Under the pieces are notes generated by a model. That model ran no database searches and was not told where the DNA came from. It saw nothing but the letters and a program-made list of their open reading frames with translations. This document shows, one piece after another, positions 1 to 12,033 of a stretch of DNA of 44,741 nucleotides; position 1 is the first letter of the stretch; every line of letters begins with the position of its first letter. Origin of the DNA: Nephromyces sp. MM_2019 (taxonomy: Eukaryota > Apicomplexa > Aconoidasida > Nephromycida); contig JADHZB010000505.1 in assembly GCA_015657535.1 (NCBI GenBank), positions 1,403 to 46,143 of the forward strand. The letters are read 5' to 3'. The translations under genes and the position numbers were made by a program.

Positions 1-81
1 CTCAATCCCCCATTCCAACACACACAATGATATATAAATGTGTGTAATAGGTAAATAAGAGTGTGTGTGTAGATTAATTAC

Positions 82-231
82 TTTTCATTATAACGAGATG
101 TGCCTTGTGAGCTTTCAAAATTTCCAGGCCCATCACCCCCCGATATATCAACAAAACACACACGGATATTTGGGTTAGGCCAAGGGAACCCTTTAATAGG
201 GGGGCGTGTGTAATCATTTGTATCCTCTGTT

Positions 232-270
<39 letters not shown>

Positions 271-1635
271 TATGTTAAAACTACATTTATCTATATACCT
301 ATATACATATAGGAAGCATACACACAAACATATATACAAATATATACAGAGGTACACATACACATCTACAAGTTATCTATACATATAAGCACATACATAC
401 ACATACAACACATACATATACATACAACACATACGTACACATACATATACATACAACACATACATATACATACAACACATACGCACACATTCATACACAT
501 ACATATACATACAACACATACATATACATACAACACATATATACACATACATACAACAGACAACCCACACACAACCCACACACAACCCACACACAATACA
601 CACAATACACACAACACACACAACCCACAGACAACCCACACACAATACACACACCACACACACACCACACACACCACACACACACCACACACACAATACA
701 CACACAATACACACACCACACACACAACACACACACAATACACACACAATACACACACCACACACACAATACATACACAATACACACACAATACACACAA
801 CACACACACAATACACACAACACACAACACACACACACACACACCTGAAGTTTTAACAAGGCCATTATAAAAATGTTTAAAGGGGAATTCTGCAATTGTA
901 GGGTGCATTCTTCTTTGTATATCGAGTAGGTGTGTTGGGGCAACATCACTATTCATAAATCGTTTTAATAATGATAAATTTAAACTGTACAAGCATAACA
1001 TATAAATATATAGAGTATGTATGTGTGTGTGTGTTGTGTGTGTGTGTGTTGTGTGTTGGTTGTTTGTATGTGTGTTGTGTGTGTGTGTTGTTTGTGTGTG
1101 TGTTGTGTGTTGGTTGTTTGTATGTGTGTTGTGTGTGTGTGTGTTGTGTGTTGGTTGTTTGTATGTGTGTTGTGTGTGTGTGTGTTGTGTGTGTTGTTTG
1201 TGTGTGTTGGTTGTTTGTATGTGTGTTGTGTGTGTGTGTTGTTTGTGTGCGTGTATGTGTGTTGTTTGTGTGCGTGTATGTGTGTTGTTTGTGTGCGTGT
1301 ATGTGTGTTGTTTGTGTGTGTGTATGTGTGTGTGTATGTGTGTTGTTTGTGTGTGTGTTGTGTGTTGTTTGTGTGTATGTATGTGTGTGTGTGTGTAAAA
1401 TAAATAAGATGTGTAGCCTTATATTTACCCTTTATTTTGAGCTTGTTGTGAAATAATTGTAGGCGGAAGTTGTTTATGATCACCAATGAGTACGAGTGAC
1501 TTACAGTTTTTACCCAAAGGTACTAAGCTAGATGGTTCTGATGTGTATATACACATAAATGTGTGTGTGTGTGTGTATACTTATTGTGTGGGATGTATGA
1601 TAATTGATTGATAATATATTATTTTGTGTGTGTGT

Positions 1636-1672
<37 letters not shown>

Positions 1673-2764
1673 GCGCGAGTATGTATAAGTATATAGAATA
1701 GGTTAAATTTGTATAATATTATTATTAGGTATGGTGTGTGCGTATTAGTGTATAATTAAAGTATAAATATATGTATGTATAGTATGTGTGTGTTTAAACC
1801 TATTGATTGTGAGCATTCATCAATTATAACACGCTTAAATGTTTCATTTTCTAATAACTCATGACCAGAGCTGAAATGTTTAATTCAAATATTTACACAT
1901 ATTTAAACATATATGTGTGTGTTGTACTAATGTGTGTGAGTGCTAATGTGTGAATTATGTTTGTAAATGGGTGTGTGTATAAAATGAATCGTCCTTGGTG
2001 TGTGTATTAAGTTTAAATATATTTGTGAATATCATGAGAGTTGTATTTGTGTGTGTGCAAGCATATATGTAAGTGTATAAGCATGTGTATATGTGTGTGT
2101 TTTGTGTGTACATATGTGTGTGTTGTGTGTATGCGTGTGTGTGCTGTATATAAGATATAAAATGTGTGTAAACTTACCCAATACATGTTGCTATAATCAC
2201 ATTATTGCGTTTAATTGCTTCTCTAAATAATAACATTTTGAGTGTCCTTGCCTCTTTGTGTTGACCTTGGCTACGTAGTTGTGTGTACTCTCTATACCGA
2301 AATAAATCTAAACAAAAAAAATATAATATATATATATATATACACACACGATATATTAGGCTTAAAGTGTATGATCGTGTGTGTATGTTTAGTTACGATA
2401 TCCTAATAGTATAGTATAATTATATGCTAACTTGAATGTATATACACATATTCAAAATAATTATGTACAGATATACACATAATATTCTCAAAGTGTGTCA
2501 GAAATATTATACACATTCTCATCTACTAATAACTCTTTACACACTACCTTATAGCTATTCTCCTCTTTCAATGTATATATGAATATATATTATAATGTCT
2601 ATATATTTATATAGTGTGTGTGTGTAAATATATATAAATATATATATATAGTGTGTGTGTGTGTAAATATATATAAATATATATATATAGTGTGTGTGTG
2701 TAAATATATATAAATATATATATATATAGTGTGTGTGTGTGTAAATATATATAAATATATTTAT

Positions 2765-2795
<31 letters not shown>

Positions 2796-3941
2796 GTATA
2801 CCTGATATTGCATCTTCTTGACAATCAGCCTCACTACCAGAGCCAACTCGTACGGCACATATACCAATTTCACTTAAACCCGTAGCTAAATTATCCGCTA
2901 ATAAAATTATAATATATGTATTACACACATTTATATAACTCAAATATTTAATAAATATACACACACACACACAAAATAAACACACCAACATACGAAATCC
3001 ACACACACACACATACATGCACACAAACTCGCGATATAAACACACACACATTTATAGACACACACATTTATAGACACACACATTTATGCACACACACATT
3101 TATGCACACGCACATTTATGCACACACACATTTATAGACACACACATTTATGCACACGCACATTTATGCACACACACATTTATAGACACACACATTTATG
3201 CACACACACATTTATGCACACACACATTTATACAGACACACAACACCCACTCACACGCATACATACACACACACAGCACTCACACACCCACACATACACA
3301 CTCCCACACAATACATACACACACACACACACACACAATGTGTGTACACACAAATTACCTGCTACATTGGAGTCTGCTACGGCTAATATTTTTGAGTGGT
3401 AGTCCAATTTACGCCATAAACTAATTACTGAGCAAGCTACGTGTGTTTTGCCTGTACCAGGAGGCCCTATAACGTTAGAAATGTGTATAATTATTATAGT
3501 GTGTGTATGTATATATATGTGTGTGTGTGTAGGTATTTCTTTCAAATTTAAGTATATGATGTATGATGATGTATGTGTATATGTGTGTATATATATTTCT
3601 ATCAAAGTTTTATTCAAATATGTGTCAAAAAATTCAATTGTATAAATGAATAAATATAATGTATCTCAAATACTTTGGTAATATATAGGATGATACATAC
3701 ACCTATTTCTTATAGTGTATTTTTAACTCATATATTTATATACACATCTTCTTATATAGAGTATAGATACTTGAACACACACATTATACATATATAATAA
3801 ATTCTACTTGATTAAATCTATATATATACACCTTTTATACATCTACACATCTCCTACATACCTCCTAGATAAATCTACACACCTCCTACACACACCTCCT
3901 ACACATCCCCCCTTTACATCTAAACACACACACACACACAC

Positions 3942-3977
<36 letters not shown>

Positions 3978-6476
3978 ACACACACCCTACACACACCCTA
4001 CACCCTACACACACCCTACACACACCCTACACCCTACACCCTACACCCTACACACACCCTATACACACACACACACACCCTACACACACACTTCTCTCTC
4101 TTTACATCAACCTACCCAACCCGACCTATATATATACACACCTTGTACAAGGGTTAGACGTTGGGTAATAGCAGAGTAACAAATAGCTTTTTGGGGGAGT
4201 GTGAGTGTACGTACAATAGGGATGTGTATACCAAGTGTGTTTAGATAATGATCGAGTAGATAATCCATAGTATGATCACCATCATTATTAGTTATATTCA
4301 TATTTCCTATTTTATTTGTATTTATATGAGGATGATCTTTCATATAATAGGGATGTGAGTTACACACATATAAACGTTCATTATTAAATTGATCTTCAAA
4401 TAAACGAGTTGTGTGTAATTTAGATAAATCAGGTTCATCTGATTGATTATTTAGAGGGGGTATATCACCCCCTTTAACAACTGATTTACACCTTAAATCA
4501 TGTGTGTTAAGTATAAGAAATTGTATACCAGGATCAAAATTATAAAATGTTTTAGGCCTTAAATTATAATTTGGTTTCATAGTTAATGAACGTAAGGCCT
4601 CACACATTCGTTGATATGTTATAGAGGGTGATAAATGATATACTCTTAATTTTGTATAATTTGATAATTTTTCAATATTTAATAATGATTCAGATGAGGC
4701 GGCCCTTGCATTTAATTGAAAATCATTAAAATCTTTACCTACATTTGTAATGTGTGTAATAAATGCACACTCCCAATCAGGTGTGTAATTACGTATAGGT
4801 AATCCTAACAATAAATCTTCTTCTCTCATTTGACTATTAATCAACCATGTTATTTGTTCTTCTGTATATACATATATATATATATGTGTATGTGTGTATG
4901 TATATATGTGTATGTATATATATATGTATGTAGAAATGTAAATGGGGGGAGGGGGAAGGTAGGTATAAATGTGTGTGTGTGTGTCAGGGTGTAATGATAT
5001 ATATATATATATATGTGAAGTTGTGTGTGTGGGAGGGGAGGGATATCAAGGTATAGATACATATATAGGTGTGTGTATGGGGGTTTAAAGATATATATAT
5101 ATATATATATATACACATCAAATATCATTAATTATGTATAAATAATTACCTGTGAGTGTACCTTTCATTTGAATAACTGGGAGTTGAATTTTTTGTAATT
5201 GAAGTGTGAAATATTTGCCTTCTTGTTGATAATCTCTTTTCTCAGTAATATTTTGAGCTAATGCAGCCTGTCTCTCTAATGCTAACATATGTCTGATACA
5301 CACACATTATATATGGGGTGTTATATATATATATATATATATATATGCTATACACACATCAAATAATAATCAATCTATGTCATGCTTATACACATGCGTG
5401 AAAAATTTATAATTAAAATTATATACTTGATTTTTTTTGAGTATCATATAGCGTTTTATATATTCTACATACCTACATTAACTTAATTATATATAATTCA
5501 ACACATACACTAAATAAATCCTATATAATTCAACACACACACATACATTAAATAAATTATATATATATATATATATTTAAAAAATTATATATACATACAT
5601 ACATTAAATAAATTATATATATATATATATATATACATACATACATTGAACAAATGATATATAATTCAACATACACATTGAATAAATGATATATATACAC
5701 ACACATTACCTAAAATTCACAAAATATCGAATAGCTGTTTTAGAAAAGAAATCAGATGAGCAAATATCAATGAGGGCCAATTCCCCTAACATTTGATATC
5801 CAAATTGTGTGTGTGTAAGAAGTGTGCATTCATCAAGCATTTCCTCCCATAATTCAGTGTTTAAATGATTGTTTGTAACATCCTCTGATACACACACATT
5901 TATATAATTGTATATATATGTGTGTGTATGTATATGTGTGTGTATGTATATGTGTGTGTATGTATATGTGTGTGTATGTATATGTGTGTGTATGTATATG
6001 TGTGTGTATGTATATGTGTATGTATTATGTGTATGTATTATGTGTGTATATGTATGTCTAAAGCTTGAACTAGGTGGGTTGTGTGTATATATACATATAT
6101 AAATATAAGAAATATAAGAAATAAAAGAAATATATATAATATGAGGTGAATGCGTTGTGTTGTATATATATATATATATGAATAATATAAGTTGAATGAG
6201 TTGTGTGTACATAAAAAAAAAATATATTAAATGTGTATAGTTTGAGATATTAGAAAGTGTGTGTGTTTGTGATTATAGACTTTACACACACATACCTTTT
6301 GTAGTAATTTTACGTAGTGTTGATAATAATTGATTGGCTAATGGTAAATTTGAAGTGGCTAAGATTGATTTCCATAAAGGGACAAGAAATAGGGTCCAAG
6401 TAAATGAGGGAAATCGTTCAATAAATGCACACCCCTTATCTGTAGCCTCTTTAATTTGCTTCTATATAATACATAA

Positions 6477-6532
<56 letters not shown>

Positions 6533-7184
6533 ATATTTATATTTTGTCTATGTATATAATAAGTGTGTATATGTGTATGTGTGTGTGTTGAAGTATTTAT
6601 ATTTTGTCTATGTGTATAATATGTGTGTGTGGTAAAGTATTTATATTTTGTCTATGTATATAATATGTGTGTGTATGTGTGTGTTAAAGTGTTTATATTT
6701 TATCTATGTATATAATATGTGTGTGTATGTGTGTGTGTTAAAGTATTTATATTTTATCTATGTATATAATATGTGTGTGTATGTGTGTGTGTGTGTGTTA
6801 AAGTATTTATATTTTATCTATGTATATAATATATATATATATATATATGTGTGTTTGTGTGTGTATAACATACTCTGTCAAGAAATTGTTTAATAATTTG
6901 GGCCTCTTTACGGTGTGTGGCTTCAATGGGCTTTCTTACACCCGATGAAATTAAAATTTTCATTCTTGCGTCAGCTCGGGCTAATGCCTTAGAGGCAGCT
7001 ATACCAATTTCATTGAACTACACACACACACACACACATGTGTATAAATATATATTTAAAATAAATATATACACATGAGTTAGTGTGGGGTTATCCAACA
7101 CAATTTTCTTTAAAAATTAAATCAAATACGGTGTATGTACATCAAGTTATCGACATAATTAAGAAAAGAGTTATTTTGTTCAAT

Positions 7185-7215
<31 letters not shown>

Positions 7216-10200
7216 ATAAACTTCTAAGTGTGTTTGGAGTGTGTATATAAGAAATTAAATGTAAATGTATTTATAAATTTTTAAGGCGTATATAATATAT
7301 ATAGATGTGTATATAAGTAACTAAAGGGCTTTATAGTGTATGTATATGAATTATTTGATGTAGTTAAAGTAGTGTGTGTGTGTGTGGTGTTTGTGTTTGT
7401 GTATTTTTAAACTGTTCAAAAATGTGTAACTTACGCCTTGTTTTTGTGTAACAGAGTTAAGTGGGTTATGTTTCCATCTTAACACACATCTAAATAAGTT
7501 ATCCGCTGGGTGTACTTCCTCTTCATCCTATTATAATTTAAATGTTAAATATATATGTGTGTGTGTATAAAAATATATGTGTGTGTGTATTTAAATATAT
7601 GTGTGTGTGTATTTAAATATGTGTATGTGTGTATAAAAATGCGTGTGTGTGTTTGTAAAAATATGTGTGTGTTTGTATAAAAATATGTGTGTGTTTGTAT
7701 AAAAATATGTGTGTGCGTGTGTATATATAAAAGTGTGTGTATAAACTTGTGTGCGTAGAAACGTGTGTGTGTGTGTAAATTTACCTCTATTTTATACCGT
7801 TGTATAAATGAATTATACATTGAATTTATCTCACTAGCCTCTTCTTTTGATAAATTGGCCCTTGGGCCACTTTGGTGGTTGTGTGTAGAATTGGATGAAG
7901 TTGATGGGGGGGCTGATTTTGTTTGGGTTAAGCTTGACCGCGCATTAATAAACTCATCTTTGAACTAATAATGTGTGTGTGTATGTGTATGTGTGTGTGT
8001 ATGTGTATGTGTGTGTGTATGTGTATGTGTGTGTGTATGTGTATGTGTGTGTGTATGTGTATGTGTATGTGTGTGTGTATGTGTATGTGTGTATTTGTGT
8101 GTGTATGTGTGTATATGTGTGTATTTGTGTGTATATGTGTGTATATGTGTGTATTTGTGTGTATTTGTGTGTATTTGTGTGTATTTGTGTGTATTTGTGT
8201 GTGTATATGTGTGTATTTGTGTGTGTATGTATATGTGTGTGCGTGTACATAAATATATGTGTGTGTAACTGATGGGATTAGCTGGCTATAAGATATATAC
8301 ATAGAAACATGTGTGTATGCGTGTGTGTATGCGTGTTTTAGGTATATAAATTAACGTGTGTATATAGAGGCTATCAATTAGCCATATATAAGCATTACAA
8401 GAGTTAGAGATGCTGGAAAAAAAATAATATATATATTGAGCTTTCTAGTTATCGTGTGTGTACACACTATCAATACTTATATAATTATATATATATATAT
8501 ATATATATCAGTGTATGTACACACCGGGTAAACTTGAATATACAAATCTCTCAATGCACACATTTCAGAATCCAATTTTGTTCTCCCTCGGCCAATCCCT
8601 CGAAATTTCTTTGAATTATCGAGTACCCACTCGATTGTACATTCTTGGCCTTTATCGCCTAATGTGTGTGTGTGTGTGTGTGTGTGTAGGTGTGTGTGTG
8701 TAGGTGTGTATGTATGTATGTATGAATGTATGTGTGTGTGTGTGTATAAAAATAAAAAGTATTTACTTGTTTCTCGGTACATTTCTGGTAATTGACGAAC
8801 GTTGATGAGGTATTTCAAATTGTTAGACATCCAACGCGTTATTTGTTCATATTCCTAATATAATAACACACATACACACACACACACACATACATAATAC
8901 ATTTTGTAATCATAAAAAATCAGAGGGTGTTTATGCCCATTGTCGAATATATATAGAGATTCACACATACACACACATACACACACATATACACACACAT
9001 ACATACACACATACACACGCACACATACACACACACACATACACACACACACATACATACACACGTTTTTCATAATATGGATTATTACTTGATTAGTGGG
9101 TGGGCCAAGTTGGTCCATAATTTGACGTACGGCCGTTTTCTTAGCGCCACGTTTGGTCTTACTTGCTCCTGTCCCATCAATTTTCTGATAAGTATAAATA
9201 CACACACATATATATATATAGATAAATACATACACACATATATATAAATACACACAGACACCTATATATAAATGTATGTATATGTATTAAAAGTTATATA
9301 CACATATGTAAGCCAGTTATTTTTGGAAAATTTGAACATATTTACACACATAAAGGATATGTGTGTGTGTTATTTAGATAGCTTATATATACAAACCTTT
9401 GGCCCATTACGAGATGGAATTGTCCAATGAATGTTACACACAAATTGAGATTGTGAAGGGGGTCCTGGATTGGGAAATTCTTCTACTGCTTTTGCATCCA
9501 AATTCTGTGTAATATACACATTTCATTAATTTCAATACATTCAAAGTCATAAATATATGTACACACACACACACACACCTTTGAATTATGCACATATACC
9601 TATACATCATTTCTATATCCCTCAAAATGTAGTACACTACACACTTTCCCTATAACATTTTTCACTATACATTACACATCACACTACACTACACATTACA
9701 CACTACACAAAACACTACACACTACACAAAACACTACACACCATACTACACCACACTACACCCCATTCACCCAACACCCCACACACCCAGCACACACCAC
9801 ACTAAACTACACCCCACACACCACACTACACTACACCCCACACACCACACTACACTACACCCCACACACCACACTACACTACACTACACCCCACACACCC
9901 CACATCCCACACTACACACCACACATTATACACTGGACATTACACTCTTTCCCTCCCCCCCCNCCTACACACAAACACCCCTACACACACACATACACAC
10001 ACACATACACACACACACCTTCATCCTCATATTGTAGACAGTGAGTATAGAATCATCATCAAATAGGTGTTGATAAAATTTCTTATCGAGGACTTGTTGT
10101 TCATCGTAGGGGTGGCAGTGTAATTTGGGTATGGGTGGAGGTAATCTACTCTCAGGTCTTTTCATTGGGATAGATAGGTGTGTAAAATGATTATGTTTGA

Positions 10201-12033
10201 GGGCAGAGGTTGAAATATAATGTGTGTAAGGTATACATCTAATGTGTAGGTATGTATGTGTAGAGCGAGAGGTGTTAAAAAAGGTATGAAAAGTGTGGTG
10301 TAAATGGGTATATAGAGTGTTATGAATAGAGGGCTTATATGGTTTTATAGGCATAGTTTATATATATATATATATATACATATATAAGTGTGTTATGTTA
10401 TGTGTGTCTGTGTATAAGTAATGTAAATTGAGTTATATATATATATATATATGTATATTAGTAATAAATATAGAGGTATATGAAGGAAGGTTTAAATTTA
10501 TAATTAGGATATATACACATTATTTTCAATGAATATGAGGAGAAAGTTATCTAGAGTCGTTCACTTGATGGTGTGTGTATATATTTTTTGTTGTGTGTAT
10601 ATATTTGTGTTGTGTGTATAGGGAGGATTAACCGGGGGGTACAAAGTGTTTTGTAGGTGTATGTGTGTGTGGGCGTATGTGTGTGTGTGTGTATTTATAT
10701 ATATAGATGTGTAATATGTAAGAGATGTGTTAAGGAATGTATATGTGTGTGATGATTTATTGGTGTATGTGTGTGTGTATATGGTTTGATGATTTATATA
10801 TATATATTGAATATAAATGCTTTATTTTGTGTATACATGTGCTGACCTATGTAAATCATAATAACATTGGCTATACTATATAGATAAGCTCATGCACTAT
10901 ATATGTATGTGTGTGTGTGTATGTGTGAGCATGTGAGCATGTGTGTGTGTGTGTATGTGTGTGTGTTTAATGTGTACTGTAATACATCGGATTGTATGGG
11001 TGTGTATATATATGTGTGTAGGGTATATTGAGGGTATAATAATTAAGTAGCCTTTATACTAGTTTTAATAATACTTCAGTATTGGTATAATGTGTGTGTG
11101 TAGATATGTGCTTGTTTAACTAGTTAAGTATTATAAGACTAAAGCAAATCACAGAAGGTGTGTAAATATGATTTAAAGCTTTGTGAAACTAAATTAGTTA
11201 TACTTAATATGTGTGGGTGTTTATGTGTGTAATTATTTAGTGTAAACTATACATTACAAAATATGTAATGATATAACATTTCTAGGTGCACTTATGTAGT
11301 GTAAATATATTGATGTGTGTGTGTGCGTATGCTTATTTACACACTTAATTTGATACATCAAGTGTGTGTGTGCGTATGCTTATTTACACACTTAATTTGA
11401 TACATCAAGTGTGTGTGTACATTTTTGTCGTGTGTGTGTGTGTATGCAAGGTGAGATTGTGCGTAGGTGTATTGTTTAGGGTGTATGATTAGGTGTGCCT
11501 TTACAAATCTATTTAATTACGCATGTGTGTGTGGGTATGTGTGTATACATACATAGATCAGTTTGCGTGTGTGTGTACACCTATCCAACTAACTTTATGT
11601 GTGTACACACTTTTGTGTATGCGAACCTATCAGTGGATATATTTAGGTATATATATATACATAGCCTAATGCGATCTAGGTATGTGTGCATGAATTTGCG
11701 TTTATTATGTGCTAAGTGTGTGTAAAGATATATATAAACGTAGAGTTGTATATATGTGTGTAAATGTGCAAGGTTATGAGGTTATAATCTTAGTAGTGTG
11801 TGTGTAGATGTCAATTTAACATTTAATTTTTTATGTGTAAAATTATATAAAATTTCATTTTTATCCAACGATAGTATCACTAAAATAAGTATAATAATTT
11901 GAGTAAAAAATTACTGGTTTCATACTTGTTTTTACACATTAACTTTAAATAAGGTTAAAAAAATACTTACCACACACTTACATATATAATTAATTCGCAT
12001 TAAAGAAGATTGATCAAGCATAATATCACTCAT
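82..12033 (-). CDS. UPF1-like SF1 RNA helicase with three dsRBD-like domains (partial, ~20 exons)
   Basis: This is a spliced gene whose 3' end lies beyond the window. Exons, 5' to 3': 12033-11971 (tentative), ~10150-10019 (5' edge uncertain), 9504-9397, 9184-9089, 8854-8767, 8658-8534, 7964-7785, 7527-7435, 7017-6874, 6461-6296, 5884-5710, 5292-5150, 4861-4142, 3466-3359, 2897-2802, 2289-2178, 1870-1800, 1537-1429, 984-845, 226-82. From the third exon on, every junction is GT-AG and in phase. The helicase core is clear: Walker A GPPGTGKT (3466 exon), motif Ia-like VADSNVAADNL across the next junction, Walker B VIIDECSQS (1870 exon), motif III LVLIGDHKQLPPT (1537 exon) and motif IV QRRMHP (984 exon). 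Motifs V and VI would lie off the left edge. Three upstream segments resemble dsRNA-binding domains. The UPF1 CH zinc domain is not seen, so this is probably not UPF1 itself. About 1000 residues are visible. The start could instead be the ATG at 10165. Confidence 0.82.
227..844. repeat. Intronic (TA)n and CA-rich microsatellite
   Basis: The intron between the last two visible helicase exons is almost wholly simple sequence: a (TA)n run near 234-262, then ACATACAC and ACACACAATAC-type units to 844. On the sense (minus) strand it reads as GU-rich and starts directly at the 5' splice site. Frames across it are repeat artefacts. Confidence 0.9.
1017..1398. repeat. Intronic TG-rich tandem repeat
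   Basis: Repeated TGTGTGTTGGTTGTTTGTATG blocks with a period near 55-60 bases grade into TGTGCGTGTATG units. On the sense strand of the helicase gene this intron is CA-rich, the complement of the intron on the other side of exon 984-845. Confidence 0.9.
1551..2177. repeat. TG- and TA-rich introns of the helicase gene
   Basis: Two introns (1538-1799 and 1871-2177) hold (TG)n, a (TA)n run at ~1638-1668, and scattered TGTGTG. Exon 1870-1800 lies between them. Confidence 0.75.
2570..2801. repeat. Intronic minisatellite, alternating TGTG and TATA blocks
   Basis: About five units of the type TATATAGTGTGTGTGTGTAAATATATATAAA in tandem, with a period near 40 bases, ending at the donor site of exon 2897-2802. 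Confidence 0.85.
2957..3345. repeat. Intronic CA repeat with a 16-base higher-order unit
   Basis: From ~3040 to 3235 a 16-base unit ACACACATTTATGCAC / ACACACATTTATAGAC repeats about 12 times with few changes; flanks are (CA)n. It lies in the intron between the Walker A exon and the next exon. Confidence 0.88.
3925..4095. repeat. Intronic (CA)n and CCCTACA heptamer array
   Basis: A (CA)n tract is followed by clustered ACACCCT/CCCTACA heptamers, with four in direct register near 4025-4052. It lies in the intron upstream of the Walker A exon. Confidence 0.85.
4862..5149. repeat. Intron of mixed TA, TG and G-rich simple sequence
   Basis: Contains TATATG/TGTGTA tracts, a GGGGGGAGGGGGAAGG run (~4945-4960) and (TA)n at 5091-5112. 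Confidence 0.7.
5293..5709. repeat. TA-rich intron with repeated ACATTAAATAAAT units
   Basis: Four related units (CACACATACATTAAATAAATTATATAT-type) between ~5495 and 5690, plus (TA)n at 5322-5345. Confidence 0.75.
5910..6060. repeat. Intronic 16-base TGTGTGTATGTATATG tandem repeat
   Basis: About six near-perfect copies in tandem in the intron between exons 6461-6296 and 5884-5710. Confidence 0.88.
6533..6860. repeat. Six-unit minisatellite (44-60 bases per unit)
   Basis: Units begin TATTTATATTTT(G/A)TCTATGT at about 6533, 6593, 6637, 6690, 6744 and 6804, each followed by a (TG)n run of variable length. The length variation is in the (TG)n part. It is inside an intron. Confidence 0.9.
7550..7780. 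repeat. Intronic TGTGTGTTTGTATAAAAATA minisatellite
   Basis: About eight units of 20-24 bases, in the intron between exons 7964-7785 and 7527-7435. Confidence 0.85.
7971..8262. repeat. Long (TG)n-based compound repeat
   Basis: TGTGTGTATGTGTA units, then TGTGTATT units; about 290 bases with no other content. It begins a few bases upstream, in sense, of the 3' splice site of exon 7964-7785. Confidence 0.92.
8664..8745. repeat. Intronic (TG)n and TATG repeat
   Basis: Fills most of the 108-base intron between exons 8854-8767 and 8658-8534, reaching the acceptor. Confidence 0.85.
8864..9064. repeat. Intronic CA repeats
   Basis: Two (CA)n/ACACATAC tracts (8864-8898, 8961-9064) separated by unique sequence. 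Confidence 0.85.
9640..10018. repeat. CACTACAC / CACACCACACTACAC minisatellite with one ambiguous base
   Basis: Repeats of CTACACTACACCCCACACACCACA make up about 270 bases, followed by a C-run with the only N in the window (9963). It is in the intron between exons 2 and 3 of the helicase gene and may be collapsed in the assembly. Confidence 0.88.
10360..11940. other. Long first intron of the helicase gene, TG-rich
   Basis: About 1.8 kb between the tentative first exon and exon 10150-10019. It has many TGTGTG and TATATA runs and a 47-base tandem duplication; no coding segment was found. Confidence 0.5.
11315..11408. repeat. 47-base perfect tandem duplication
   Basis: Two copies (11315-11361, 11362-11408) contain GCGTATGCTTATTTACACAC and TTAATTTGATACATCAA and are followed by the start of a third copy. 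Confidence 0.92.

Noticed and set aside
1..81. A further 3' exon of the helicase gene at the left edge
   Set aside because: No acceptor with an in-phase coding stretch was seen; the edge appears intronic.
366..1486. Several overlapping frames of 100-211 codons rich in Cys/Val or Thr/His
   Set aside because: They are translations of (CA)n/(TG)n repeats; only the short part 845-984 is real coding sequence.
540..4100. CRISPR-like array from regularly spaced repeats
   Set aside because: Units are simple-sequence minisatellites without unique spacers, in introns of a eukaryotic gene.
7928..8302. Overlapping frames on both strands with CVCV or THTH composition
   Set aside because: They are repeat translations across an intron microsatellite.
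82..12033. Calling the helicase gene UPF1 outright
   Set aside because: The UPF1 CH cysteine-histidine domain is missing and dsRBD-like domains are present instead.
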